This document shows, piece by piece, positions 15,656-25,362 of a DNA stretch of 35,152 bases. Position numbers and translations under genes: made by a program. This DNA comes from Sulfitobacter sp. HI0040 (GTDB lineage: Bacteria; Pseudomonadota; Alphaproteobacteria; Rhodobacterales; Rhodobacteraceae): positions 1-35,152 of the forward strand of contig NZ_LWEX01000019.1 in NCBI RefSeq assembly GCF_001634885.1. The letters run 5' to 3'. Numbering within the stretch: the stretch's first letter is position 1; each line of letters begins with the position of its first letter. The notes beneath the pieces were generated by a model, which saw only the letters and a program-made list of their open reading frames with translations, was not told the DNA's origin and made no database searches.

Positions 15656-16927
15656 ATGGATTCTATTCTGGTCAGGGGCAATGGCGCCCTTTCGGGCGAA
15701 ATTCCCATTGCCGGTGCCAAAAACGCCTGCCTCGCGCTGATGCCGGCCACATTACTCAGTGAAGAGCCGCTGACGCTGACCAATGCGCCCCGTCTCAGCG
15801 ACATTCGTACCATGACGGAACTGCTCTCATCGCTCGGGGCGGAGGTCACCTCGCTGCAAGATGGCAAGGTGCTGGCCATGGCGAGCCACGGGCCCATCAA
15901 TACCCGTGCCGAATATGACATCGTGCGCAAGATGCGGGCCTCCAACCTCGTTCTGGGCCCGCTCCTTGCCCGCGAAGGCCATGCCGAGGTTTCGCTGCCC
16001 GGCGGCTGCGCCATCGGCGCGCGGCCCATGGACATCCATACCAACGGGCTGGAAGCGATGGGTGCGGAGATCGAACTGCGCGATGGTTATCTGCATGCCA
16101 AGGCCAAGGGCGGCAAGCTGAAAGGCGCGGTCATAGATTTCCCCTTCGCCTCGGTGGGTGCGACAGAGAATATCCTGATGGCCGCCACGCTGGCCCAAGG
16201 CACCACCGTGATCAACAACGCCGCGCGTGAGCCTGAAATCGTCGATCTCGCAAATTGTCTGCGGGCCATGGGGGCGCAGATTGAGGGCGACGGCAGCTCT
16301 TCGATCACCATCGAAGGGGTGGACCGGCTGCACGGGGCTACCCACCGCGTCGTTTCGGATCGGATAGAACTGGGGACGTATATGCTGGCCCCCGCCATCT
16401 GCGGCGGAGAGGTGGAATTGCTGGGCGGGCGGATCGATCTGCTGCAGGCCTTCTGCGAAAAGCTGGACGCGGCCGGGATCGAGGTTTCCGAAACCGACCG
16501 CGGTCTGAAAGTGGCGCGGCGCAATGGCCGCATTTCCGCGATCGATGTCACCACAGCGCCTTTTCCCGGGTTCCCGACGGATTTGCAGGCACAGATGATG
16601 GCGCTTCTCTGCACCGCGGAGGGCACATCGAAGCTCGAAGAAAAGATCTTCGAAAATCGCTTCATGCATGCGCCGGAACTGATCCGCATGGGCGCGCGTA
16701 TCGACGTGCACGGGGGCCATGCCACGGTGCGTGGGGTCGAAAAGCTTCGCGGTGCCCCCGTCATGGCGACGGACCTGCGCGCCTCCGTTTCGCTCATCCT
16801 CGCCGGTCTGGCGGCGGAGGGTGAGACACGGGTCAGCCGGGTCTATCATCTGGACCGTGGATATGAACGCGTGGTCGACAAGCTTTCGGCAGTCGGCGCG
16901 CAGATTGAACGGATATCTGAAAGATGA
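15656..16927 (+). CDS. murA: UDP-N-acetylglucosamine 1-carboxyvinyltransferase
   Basis: A 423-residue enolpyruvyl transferase of full family length. It catalyses the first committed step of peptidoglycan synthesis, adding enolpyruvate from PEP to UDP-GlcNAc in the cytosol. Visible marks are the N-terminal [14 protein letters not shown] (Lys22-Asn23), the catalytic loop cysteine Cys118 in [24 protein letters not shown], and the C-terminal [14 protein letters not shown]. Retention of Cys118 predicts the usual fosfomycin-reactive form. The ATG at 15656 follows the small basic gene by five bases. Its stop overlaps the DUF2948 start (ATGA at 16924-16927). Confidence 0.97.
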   Translation: MDSILVRGNGALSGEIPIAGAKNACLALMPATLLSEEPLTLTNAPRLSDIRTMTELLSSLGAEVTSLQDGKVLAMASHGPINTRAEYDIVRKMRASNLVLGPLLAREGHAEVSLPGGCAIGARPMDIHTNGLEAMGAEIELRDGYLHAKAKGGKLKGAVIDFPFASVGATENILMAATLAQGTTVINNAAREPEIVDLANCLRAMGAQIEGDGSSSITIEGVDRLHGATHRVVSDRIELGTYMLAPAICGGEVELLGGRIDLLQAFCEKLDAAGIEVSETDRGLKVARRNGRISAIDVTTAPFPGFPTDLQAQMMALLCTAEGTSKLEEKIFENRFMHAPELIRMGARIDVHGGHATVRGVEKLRGAPVMATDLRASVSLILAGLAAEGETRVSRVYHLDRGYERVVDKLSAVGAQIERISER

Positions 16928-17394
16928 CCGAAGACGCACGTTTCGAAGACGGCCGTGAAGCGCCGGTAAACCTCGGCGCGCTCGATACGGAAGACCTCGC
17001 GGTGATTTCGGCGCTGGCACAGGACGCGGTTTTTCCCGCTTCCGAAATGCGCTGGCAGCGGCGCGAAGGCCGCTTTGCCGTCTTGCTCAACCGGGTCCGG
17101 TGGGAAGATTCGGGGCAGGGGCGGCATGCCCCCGAACGGGTGCAATCCCTGCTGGTCGCCGAAACCGTCCGCGGCGTCGCAAGCCAGGGCGTTCCCAAGG
17201 GCGATGCGGATGTCATCCTGTCCCTGCTCTCCGTCACCTTCGAGCCGACCGATGCGCCTTCGGGCCATCTTATCTTTACGCTGGCCGGGGACGGCGCAAT
17301 CCGGGTTGAGGTCGAGGCGCTGGATGTCTCCCTCAAGGACGTTACCCGGCCCTACCTCGCGCCCTCGGGCAAAATGCCGCGGCATCAGGACTGA
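16924..17394 (+). CDS. DUF2948 family protein
   Basis: A 156-residue conserved alphaproteobacterial protein of unknown function. Characteristic stretches are [38 protein letters not shown] and the C-terminal [19 protein letters not shown] (each given in part). No signal peptide or membrane segment is seen, so it is cytosolic. The start overlaps the murA stop, and hisD follows 93 bases later across an intergenic repeat. DUF2948 genes regularly sit between murA and hisD in Rhodobacteraceae, which supports the call but not a role. Confidence 0.88.
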   Translation: MTEDARFEDGREAPVNLGALDTEDLAVISALAQDAVFPASEMRWQRREGRFAVLLNRVRWEDSGQGRHAPERVQSLLVAETVRGVASQGVPKGDADVILSLLSVTFEPTDAPSGHLIFTLAGDGAIRVEVEALDVSLKDVTRPYLAPSGKMPRHQD

Positions 17395-17432
17395 CCTTTC
17401 TTCTCATGATCTGAAATACTTCCGCCGGAGGC
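17395..17432 (-). repeat. Rhodobacteraceae-type intergenic repeat motif
   Basis: Read on the minus strand, this 38-bp stretch begins GCCTCCGGCGGAAGTATTTC and ends in GAGAAGAAAGG. It resembles an element (GC-rich hairpin CCTCCGGCGG, then AGTATTT, then a purine-rich tail) that I know as very frequent between genes in Rhodobacter-Roseobacter genomes. Its role is not established; terminator or REP-like are options. Only this copy was found in the window. Confidence 0.5.
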
Positions 17433-17487
17433 ATCCCGGCCTCTCCGACCGCGCCGCCCCGCGTTTCTGCCCGATACAGGATCGATC

Positions 17488-18789
17488 ATGCCCCAGTTTC
17501 TGGATCACGCCCAAGCCGATTTCGAAACGGCGTTCACAGCCCTGCTGGGCGCCAAGCGCGAAGATGCGCCTGATGTGGATGAAGCCGTTGCGAAAATCAT
17601 CGCCGATGTCCGTGCGCGGGGGGACGACGCGGTTGTCGAACTGACGAACCGGTTCGACCGTGTTTCGCTGGGCCCAAACGATCTGTGTGTCGGCGAAGAA
17701 GAGATCGAAGCGGCGATCAAGCACGTGCCCGCAGCCGAACGCGACGCATTGGAAAGCGCCGCGGCGCGTATCCGCGCCTATCACAGTCGTCAATTGCCCG
17801 AAGATGCCACCTGGACCGACGAGGCGGGCGCGACGCTGGGCTGGCGATGGACGCCGGTTTCCGCGGCGGGGCTTTACGTGCCGGGGGGGCTGGCATCCTA
17901 TCCGTCCTCGGTTCTGATGAACGCGATACCGGCGAAGGTGGCCGGGGTGCCGCGCCTTGCCATGACGGTGCCCGCGCCGGACGGTGTACTCAACCCGCTT
18001 GTGCTCGCCGCCGCCCGGGCCGCCGGTGTCGATGAGGTTTACCGGGTCGGCGGCGCGCAGGCCATCGCGGCACTGGCCTATGGCACCGACACCATCGCCC
18101 CGGTGGACAAGATTACCGGCCCCGGCAACGCCTTTGTCGCGGCGGCCAAGCGCCGGGTCTTCGGCAAGGTGGGCATCGACATGATCGCCGGCCCGTCCGA
18201 GATTCTGGTCATCGCCGATGCGGATAACGACCCGGAATGGATCGCGCTCGACCTGCTGAGCCAGGCGGAGCATGACGAAAGCGCCCAATCGCTGCTGATC
18301 ACCACCGACGCGGCCTTTGGACGCGCGGTGAGCGAGGCGGTGGACCGGCTCCTTGAAACGCTCGAAAGGCGCGCCATCGCCGGGGCGAGTTGGCGTGACT
18401 TCGGCGCGATTATCACCGTGCCGGACCTCGATGTCGCGGCGGAGCTGTCGAACCGTATCGCGCCAGAGCACCTCGAACTCTGCGTGGCCGATCCCGACGC
18501 GCTTTGCGCGCGGATCACCCATGCCGGTGCCATTTTCCTCGGGCAGTGGACGCCCGAGGCCATCGGCGACTACGTGGGCGGGCCGAACCACGTGCTGCCC
18601 ACGGCGCGCTCCGCCCGGTTCTCCTCCGGTCTTTCGGTGCTCGATTTCATGAAGCGGACGACGATTGCCCAGATGACGCCCGAAGCCCTGCGCGCAATCG
18701 GCCCCGCCGCCGAAACGCTGGCCGCTTCGGAAAGCCTTCAGGCGCACGGGCTTTCGGTGACTGCGCGCCTGCGCAAGCTCAACGATTAG
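17488..18789 (+). CDS. hisD: Histidinol dehydrogenase
   Basis: A 433-residue, full-length zinc enzyme catalysing the last two steps of histidine synthesis (histidinol to histidine with two NAD+). The active-site residues known from the E. coli enzyme are all present: Gln259 and His262 (LSQAEHDESAQS), Glu327-His328 (APEHLEL), Asp361 (DYVGGPNHVLPT) and the C-terminal His420 (QAHGLSV). The NAD-binding and hinge segments YVPGGLASYPSSVLMN and GPGNAFVAAAKRRVFG are intact. The ATG at 17488 follows a short GGATCG-type ribosome site. hisD stands apart from other his genes here, as in many alphaproteobacteria. Confidence 0.97.
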   Translation: MPQFLDHAQADFETAFTALLGAKREDAPDVDEAVAKIIADVRARGDDAVVELTNRFDRVSLGPNDLCVGEEEIEAAIKHVPAAERDALESAAARIRAYHSRQLPEDATWTDEAGATLGWRWTPVSAAGLYVPGGLASYPSSVLMNAIPAKVAGVPRLAMTVPAPDGVLNPLVLAAARAAGVDEVYRVGGAQAIAALAYGTDTIAPVDKITGPGNAFVAAAKRRVFGKVGIDMIAGPSEILVIADADNDPEWIALDLLSQAEHDESAQSLLITTDAAFGRAVSEAVDRLLETLERRAIAGASWRDFGAIITVPDLDVAAELSNRIAPEHLELCVADPDALCARITHAGAIFLGQWTPEAIGDYVGGPNHVLPTARSARFSSGLSVLDFMKRTTIAQMTPEALRAIGPAAETLAASESLQAHGLSVTARLRKLND

Positions 18790-18802
18790 TGCACACCACG
18801 TT

Positions 18803-18817
18803 ATCGCGCTGCGCGAT
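18803..18817. terminator. Possible hairpin after hisD
   Basis: ATCGCG (18803-18808) and CGCGAT (18812-18817) form a perfect 6-bp stem with a CTG loop, 14 bases after the hisD stop. There is no T-run, so termination is uncertain and it may only slow transcription before the UPF0262 gene. Confidence 0.3.
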
Positions 18818-18875
18818 TGCCTGCGGGCGGGGGAGGCACTAGGTAGGGCCTGTCCGAACCAAGCGAGTCCCTGCC

Positions 18876-19355
18876 ATGTCGCGTATCAGCCATATCGTCA
18901 TCGACGACGCGAACCTGCCGCCCCCCACTGCGGAGATCGAACAGGAGCGCAAGGTCGCCATGTACGATCTTCTCGAAGACAACTCCTTCGTCCTGCCCGA
19001 ACGGGCGGAACGCCCGGTTCCCGAGGGGCCGTATCATCTGGGCCTGTCGATCCGTGACAAGCGGCTGGTTTTCGATGTGAATACCGAACAGGCCGAAAAG
19101 GCGGCGGAGTTCCATCTGTCTCTCGGGCCGTTCCGCCAGGTGGTGAAAGACTACTTCCAGATCTGCGAAAGCTATTTCGAAGCCGTGAAGAAACTGCCGC
19201 CTTCCCAGATCGAAACGATCGACATGGCCCGGCGCGGTATCCACAATGAAGGCAGCCGCGTCCTTCAGGAACGGCTCGAAGGCAAGGTCGAGATCGACGC
19301 CGACACCGCGCGGCGGCTCTTCACCCTGATCTGCGTTCTGCATTTCGGCGGCTGA
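18876..19355 (+). CDS. UPF0262 family protein
   Basis: A 159-residue protein of the UPF0262 family, conserved in alphaproteobacteria and without a known function. Typical segments are ISHIVIDDANL near the start, LPPSQIETIDMARRGIHNEG in the centre and the C-terminal RRLFTLICVLHFGG. It is predicted cytosolic, mostly helical and mixed in charge. The stop is followed directly by the ATG of the LMW phosphatase gene, with no gap, so the two are probably made together. The hisD - UPF0262 - phosphatase order is conserved in related genomes. Confidence 0.9.
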   Translation: MSRISHIVIDDANLPPPTAEIEQERKVAMYDLLEDNSFVLPERAERPVPEGPYHLGLSIRDKRLVFDVNTEQAEKAAEFHLSLGPFRQVVKDYFQICESYFEAVKKLPPSQIETIDMARRGIHNEGSRVLQERLEGKVEIDADTARRLFTLICVLHFGG

Positions 19356-19814
19356 ATGGCAGAGGCGCTCCCCCAGTCGGTGCTGTTTTGCTGCGACCAC
19401 AACGCGGTGCGCTCCCCCATGGCCGAGGGAATCATGAAGAAGTTCTACGGCACCGACACCTATGTGCAGTCCGTAGGCGTCCACAACGATCTGGAGATCG
19501 ACGGCTTTTCCGTCGCAGTCTGTGCCGAACTGGATGTGGAGCTGTCGCGTCACCGTTCGCGCAGCTTCGACGAGATGGAGCAATGGGGCGACGATTTGTC
19601 GTCCTTCGACCTCGTCATCGCGCTATCGCCGGCAAGCCGCCACCGCGCGCTGGAACTGACCCGCTATTTTCATCTGGATGTGGAATATTGGCCGATTCTG
19701 GATCCTACCGGGCTAGGGGAGGGGCGGGAGGCCAAACTTACCCAGTTCCGCGCCGCCCGCGACCAGATCACCCGCCACCTGATTGACCGCTTCGGCCCGC
19801 CGCCGGGCCGCTGA
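19356..19814 (+). CDS. Low-molecular-weight protein tyrosine phosphatase family protein
   Basis: A 152-residue phosphatase. The P-loop CX5R is CDHNAVRS with Cys13 and Arg19, close to the usual N-terminal position. The general-acid loop is ILDPTG with Asp116. Family members dephosphorylate tyrosine in proteins or act as arsenate reductases. The P-loop here has an unusual Asp-His-Asn sequence after Cys13 (instead of the common Cys-x-Gly-Asn), so the physiological substrate may differ. It starts right after the UPF0262 stop and ends before a convergent lipoprotein gene. Confidence 0.87.
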   Translation: MAEALPQSVLFCCDHNAVRSPMAEGIMKKFYGTDTYVQSVGVHNDLEIDGFSVAVCAELDVELSRHRSRSFDEMEQWGDDLSSFDLVIALSPASRHRALELTRYFHLDVEYWPILDPTGLGEGREAKLTQFRAARDQITRHLIDRFGPPPGR

Positions 19815-19828
19815 CCTGAAGGGTGGAG

Positions 19829-19845
19829 GGCCCCGGGGAGGGGCC
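19829..19845. terminator. Possible hairpin between convergent genes
   Basis: GGCCCC (19829-19834) and GGGGCC (19840-19845) form a 6-bp GC stem with a GGGGA loop between the phosphatase gene and the convergent lipoprotein gene. No T-run follows on either strand, so its strength is uncertain. Confidence 0.4.
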
Positions 19846-19877
19846 AGCCCAGTGCAGCCGAATACTGGCTCAGCGCG

Positions 19878-20240
19878 TCAGGTGTTGTCGCAGGCCGCTG
19901 CCGCATCCTGCCCAAAGGCTTTCCACGTCAGCCAGAAGCGTTCGTCCTTCGGCCGGCTCGACTGCCGTAATTCCTGCGCCTGATGCGGGTCCTTGAAGAA
20001 TTTTGCGCCCCAGCGCTGATCGCTCCACGACATTGTCTGGTTCGCAATTGCCTGGATACAGCCGCAGCGCGCATAGGTCGCATTCTTGCGGTCTTGTGCC
20101 ACGCAGGCCTTCTGGATCGGCCCTTCCGCGAACAGAACGGGTGCCGGCCTGTACGCGCCATTGCTGCTGGAATACCGGGTGCCCCCGCCACAGGCGGCGA
20201 GCGCTGTAAGCGCCATCAGCGCTACACATGTACGTAACAT
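19878..20240 (-). CDS. Small periplasmic lipoprotein of unknown function
   Basis: A 120-residue protein with a clear lipoprotein signal: MLRTCVALMALTALAAC, with the lipobox cysteine at 17. The mature part contains NGAYRPAPVLFA, KACVAQDRKNATYARCGC, DQRWGAKFFKDP and KDERFWLTWKAFG, with several cysteines that could form disulfides. Homologues in Roseobacters are sometimes labelled 'arginine transporter', but nothing in this sequence resembles a transporter, so I would not use that name. The ATG at 20238-20240 is preferred because it gives the signal peptide directly; a longer frame lacks one. Confidence 0.8.
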   Translation of the reverse strand: MLRTCVALMALTALAACGGGTRYSSSNGAYRPAPVLFAEGPIQKACVAQDRKNATYARCGCIQAIANQTMSWSDQRWGAKFFKDPHQAQELRQSSRPKDERFWLTWKAFGQDAAAACDNT

Positions 20241-20449
20241 CTTTATGCCCCAATCACGATGGACCATGGGTTTGCCCCTTGGCGGTCCGGTTCTGCTCTG
20301 TCGGCAGTATGCCGTAAACCGGCGCGTCGCGCAATTCACGATTGCTTCGCTTAGCTGGGTCGGCGCCCCGGTGTGGCGCAGGCGGCCCGGCCCCCGGCGG
20401 CGCAGCGTTCCAGCTTGACCACTGCCCGATTCCGCCGCATATCCACGCC

Positions 20450-22252
<1,803 letters not shown>

Positions 22253-22264
22253 TAGAAATCGACA

Positions 22265-22290
22265 GGGCGCGAACCGGCAGGCCCGCGCCC
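22265..22290. terminator. Terminator hairpin between lepA and the DUF3072 gene
   Basis: GGGCGCG (22265-22271) and CGCGCCC (22284-22290) form a 7-bp stem with a 12-base loop just after the lepA stop. A TTTT stretch lies about ten bases further on. It sits between convergent genes and may act on both. Confidence 0.55.
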
Positions 22291-22311
22291 CGTCATATCG
22301 TTTTGCCCCGC

Positions 22312-22518
22312 TCAGCGGTTGGATTTGTCCTGTAGCTGATCGATCTTTTCCGATGCCGCCGCCTTGGTCAGGCTGTCATCGAATTCCTCGCCGGTCTCCT
22401 CACACAGGGTTTTAAGGTAGCTGGCCTGTGCGCCGGTCATCGGCTCATCGCCAGTTACCCAGTCTTCGGGGTCCTTTTCGGCGTTTCCAGTCGGGTTGCT
22501 CTTTGGATTGTCGGTCAT
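22312..22518 (-). CDS. DUF3072 small acidic protein
   Basis: A 68-residue acidic protein matching the DUF3072 family. The C-terminal half has the characteristic MTGAQASYLKTLCEETGEEFDDSLTKAAAS stretch (broken here; residues about 27-56) followed by EKIDQLQD. The N-terminal third is polar and probably unstructured. GAGGTG lies seven bases before the ATG at 22516-22518, so I use that start and not one seven codons upstream. Function unknown. It follows the next small membrane protein gene by 55 bases on the same strand. Confidence 0.85.
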   Translation of the reverse strand: MTDNPKSNPTGNAEKDPEDWVTGDEPMTGAQASYLKTLCEETGEEFDDSLTKAAASEKIDQLQDKSNR

Positions 22519-22573
22519 TTTGTTCACCTCTTGTTCCAAAGGTTAACGCTGGCCCTGCCCCCGAAGTTCCCGC

Positions 22574-22930
22574 CTATGCAGCTGTCCGTTTAGTAATCAG
22601 CACATAGACGATGACCGCAGTGATCGCATAGACCGCGTTGACGATCAGAACCATCGTCCAGCCCGCCGGTACGGCGAAGATCGTCTTTGCAAGAATAGAG
22701 GGCACGATCGCGAGCGTCAGGAAACCGGTGAGCCAGGCCGCTGCACCCTCCATCCGGGCGAAAATTGGGATCAGCAGCAAAGCGACCAGTATCGCCACAG
22801 CCTCCCGCCCGAAGCTGAAGATAAGGTCGAGCAACGGTGCCCCCAGGGCGGCTGAAACAGCGATGGAGTTCGCGATAGTACCGGCGATGCCGGCAAGAAT
22901 TGCGGCGATGATATTGCGTGAGTTAAACAT
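22574..22930 (-). CDS. Small four-helix membrane protein, unknown function
   Basis: A 118-residue hydrophobic protein with about four membrane segments (near 5-24, 36-55, 62-82 and 90-112). It has a short polar start (MFNSRN) and a basic end (TKRTAA). I chose the ATG at 22928-22930, which has AAGGAT before it; the longer frame adds nine codons without support. The ribosome site lies inside a nested inverted repeat (22931-22982). No family was recognised. The DUF3072 gene follows. Base composition is a little more AT-rich upstream than in its neighbours. Confidence 0.7.
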   Translation of the reverse strand: MFNSRNIIAAILAGIAGTIANSIAVSAALGAPLLDLIFSFGREAVAILVALLLIPIFARMEGAAAWLTGFLTLAIVPSILAKTIFAVPAGWTMVLIVNAVYAITAVIVYVLITKRTAA

Positions 22931-22982
22931 GAAAATATCCTTTTGATAACGCCCCAAAACCTAGCGTTTTCAGCATATTTTC
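22931..22982 (-). promoter_or_regulatory. Nested inverted repeat covering the ribosome site of the small membrane protein gene
   Basis: On the minus strand GAAAATAT and ATATTTTC (22975-22982 and 22931-22938) form an 8-bp AT-rich outer stem whose 3' arm abuts the ATG. The ribosome site AAAGG lies just inside. An inner AACGC/GCGTT stem (22964-22968, 22948-22952) is nested. In RNA this could hide the ribosome site. It may also act as a weak terminator for the glycan cluster ending at 22992. Confidence 0.4.
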
Positions 22983-22991
22983 AATACCCTA

Positions 22992-23468
22992 TTACGCACG
23001 GTAGAAAAAATAGCGCCCCCGCGCGATGTCGTCTGGCCCCGTCTCGAGGCTGAAGCCCTCGAGCCTCTGTTGCGTTACAATCAACCCGCCCGGAACCATC
23101 ACGGATCTGATCGCCGGGCTGAGGCGCCGCGCCTCTGCATCGTCCACTTCGTCGACACCCACCCCGAAATCGTAATGCGCCAGTGCCAGACGCACCCCGC
23201 CCGAAACCATTCGCGCCAACATCGCTTCCGCTTCACCCTTTAGAAAATACTCATCGGGCGGAACAGATGAAGGATGGGCATTCATTTCGCGGTCGATCAC
23301 CCAGATGAAGCGGTTCGGCAGCTTCTCCCGCAGGTGGTGATAGCTGCGGCCGTTGCCGAGGCCCAGTTCCAGCACGTCTCCCGGCAGATCGGCGATCACC
23401 TCCACCGCCCAGTTGAGCCCGCTGATTTGCGCGCCGATGCGGCGATACATGGATTCAAGGCGGCTCAT
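22992..23468 (-). CDS. Class I SAM-dependent methyltransferase of the glycan cluster
   Basis: A 158-residue, small class I methyltransferase-like protein. The SAM-binding loop is VLELGLGNGRSYHHL (32-46), followed by an acidic strand end (WVIDRE) and an ALAHYDFGVG segment at the usual position of the third motif. It is shorter than typical methyltransferases. The substrate is unknown; its place as the last gene of the glycosyltransferase cluster suggests it methylates a sugar or the glycan, as an inference. The ATG overlaps the stop of the deacetylase gene (ATGA at 23465-23468). Confidence 0.85.
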   Translation of the reverse strand: MSRLESMYRRIGAQISGLNWAVEVIADLPGDVLELGLGNGRSYHHLREKLPNRFIWVIDREMNAHPSSVPPDEYFLKGEAEAMLARMVSGGVRLALAHYDFGVGVDEVDDAEARRLSPAIRSVMVPGGLIVTQQRLEGFSLETGPDDIARGRYFFYRA

Positions 23469-24226
23469 GGCAAGGTCTCCCTCTCGCGGGACAGATCGCA
23501 GGGCAGGGCGCCCCCGTCCAGCATATGTTTCAGAAAGTCTTCGGCGAAGCGCCAGATCTCGCTGTCGTGCACGATATGATGGGTCAGCAGGCCGAAGGGT
23601 TCCGCCGGATCGGCGCGCCCCTGCCGCCGGTCCTGCAACTGGCGGACCGTTTGCGCGATCAGTGTCTCGGGCGCGATCAGGCCCCCGCCATTATGCCAGT
23701 CAATGGGATCGAGATGGGTGTTGATCTGTACCAGCCCCGGTGCGGCCAACCGCTGCGACCGGGGGGCGAAGGTCGACAGGCCGGTGAACCCCAGCGCAGG
23801 CAGCGCCTGCACCGTTTCAGGAGCCACGCGGTTCCATGGCGGCACGAAGATCGGCAAAAGCCGCTCGCCAAAGGAATTGCGCAGGATCTTCAGCCCTTCG
23901 CGCGCGCGCTCCGCACTGTCCGGGTGGGGCTCGCCGAATTCCGATTTCTTCTGACCCACCGGTGCCCGGTTCTCATGGGCGTAACCATGGACCAGCGGGA
24001 TCGCATAGGGCCGCTGCGCGCAAAATCGGACGAGCGATGGCTCGAGCCGCGCGGGCACGACCGCAATATGCACTGGCACCCCCGTGCGCCGGGACATGCG
24101 CCCCAGTTTGCGCAGGCGGGGGCCCGAACGGGTGGCGTCGTCATCCCGCCACCAGATCGGCAGGGTGAGGCCTGCCGCGCGATAAGCGGTCAGTTCGGCG
24201 ATGAGTGGCTGCCAGTCGGTTTTCAT
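23465..24226 (-). CDS. Polysaccharide deacetylase-fold protein
   Basis: A 253-residue protein of the NodB-like polysaccharide deacetylase superfamily. The metal-site motifs are visible: the acidic run WWRDDDAT (Asp28-30) and HGYAHENR with His80 and His84. FVPPWNR is the next NodB-like motif, and HHIVHD lies near the C terminus. There is no signal peptide or membrane segment, so it is probably cytosolic and acts on a lipid- or nucleotide-linked precursor, unlike secreted chitin or peptidoglycan deacetylases. It overlaps both neighbours by four bases, which places it firmly in the glycan pathway. Confidence 0.87.
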   Translation of the reverse strand: MKTDWQPLIAELTAYRAAGLTLPIWWRDDDATRSGPRLRKLGRMSRRTGVPVHIAVVPARLEPSLVRFCAQRPYAIPLVHGYAHENRAPVGQKKSEFGEPHPDSAERAREGLKILRNSFGERLLPIFVPPWNRVAPETVQALPALGFTGLSTFAPRSQRLAAPGLVQINTHLDPIDWHNGGGLIAPETLIAQTVRQLQDRRQGRADPAEPFGLLTHHIVHDSEIWRFAEDFLKHMLDGGALPCDLSRERETLP

Positions 24227-25362
24227 CGCTGCCCCTCTGCCAGCCGCGCAAGAAGGCGTGCCGTTTCGCTCGCCCCGTTCATTCCTGTTCGGCTGGGCGG
24301 GCGACGGGGGGCCTTTTGCAACTCATCGAGGCGGTTCAGGAGGGAGGCGGCGGAGAGTTCGGCGCTTCTGCAGGTCACGATCCCCGGCAGGCGTGAAAGC
24401 GCATTTGCGCGGAGTGTCTGTTCGACTTCACCCCCTTCGTCAAAAGGGACGAAGACAGCCGGGCAACCCGTCTGCAGAATATCCAGCGCGGTGTTGTATC
24501 CACAGAGCGAGATTGACGCTTCGGCCAGGCAAAGCAAATTGCGGAAGTCTGGCCGCGCCGGTTCTACCAGCGCATTTTCGGGCAGGTCTTTCAGCTTCGC
24601 GATAGTCTCAGTCGCCTGCGCCCCGCCGATCAGGATGCGCCAGCGTCGCTCTGGGTTTTGTCGGGCTGCGGCGAGGGCTGCCGCGAAAAGGGGGCCGCCC
24701 ACCCCGACGCCGCCCCCGGCGCTGACGATCACCTCCCCCCGGCCTGTCGTGGTCTCGGGTACCGTCGGGGGCGCGGGAGCCACGAACCCGGTGTAATGAA
24801 GCCGATCGCGGATGACCTTCGTGACGGGCCAGCTTTGTTCCAGCTTCACTACGTCCGGGTCGGCGTGCACCAGCACCGCGTCGTAATGCGCCGCAACCAT
24901 ATCGCTGGCAAATCGCGCCTTGGCCTCTTTCGATGGCGGGGCGAGAATATCCCGCAGGGATACGGCGACGAAGGGCCGCCGGGGCAGACCCGCCGCCGCC
25001 TTCAGAAGCTGTGTGAACTCTGCTCGCAGAACCCGCCGCCCGAAGGGGAAAAGCTCCGTCAGCAGCACATCCGGCTCCTCCTGCCGTAGCAGCTTGGCGA
25101 GCAGATCGGCGCGGCTTACCATGTAATCCGCGCGCACCGGCTTGCCGTCGGCATCCAGCAGGCGTGCGAAATCCGTTCCGTCGGAGCGGACGGGGGGCAG
25201 CTGCGTCAGCGTGATCTCGCCCCTGTCCAGCAATGGGGCAGGGAGACCGCCGGAGACGATATGCACCTTTTGCCCCGCCTTCAGGATCGCTCGCCCCAGG
25301 GTCAGCGCCCGTGCCAGATGGCCGGAGCCCAGCAGATGGGTGGCAACGATCATCACCTTCAT
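24223..25362 (-). CDS. MurG-like glycosyltransferase (GT28-type)
   Basis: A 379-residue glycosyltransferase of the MurG/GT28-like GT-B group. The N terminus has VMIVATHLLGSGHLARALTL, with the GSGHL motif of this group. The C-terminal donor-binding half has GGGVGVGGP, ILIGG and CGYNTALDILQTG (Cys287), which resembles the GGYNT loop of UDP-sugar enzymes. No membrane span is predicted. I chose the ATG at 25360-25362, which overlaps the histidine phosphatase stop (ATGA); longer starts lie inside that gene. The sugar donor and acceptor are unknown. Confidence 0.87.
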   Translation of the reverse strand: MKVMIVATHLLGSGHLARALTLGRAILKAGQKVHIVSGGLPAPLLDRGEITLTQLPPVRSDGTDFARLLDADGKPVRADYMVSRADLLAKLLRQEEPDVLLTELFPFGRRVLRAEFTQLLKAAAGLPRRPFVAVSLRDILAPPSKEAKARFASDMVAAHYDAVLVHADPDVVKLEQSWPVTKVIRDRLHYTGFVAPAPPTVPETTTGRGEVIVSAGGGVGVGGPLFAAALAAARQNPERRWRILIGGAQATETIAKLKDLPENALVEPARPDFRNLLCLAEASISLCGYNTALDILQTGCPAVFVPFDEGGEVEQTLRANALSRLPGIVTCRSAELSAASLLNRLDELQKAPRRPPSRTGMNGASETARLLARLAEGQR

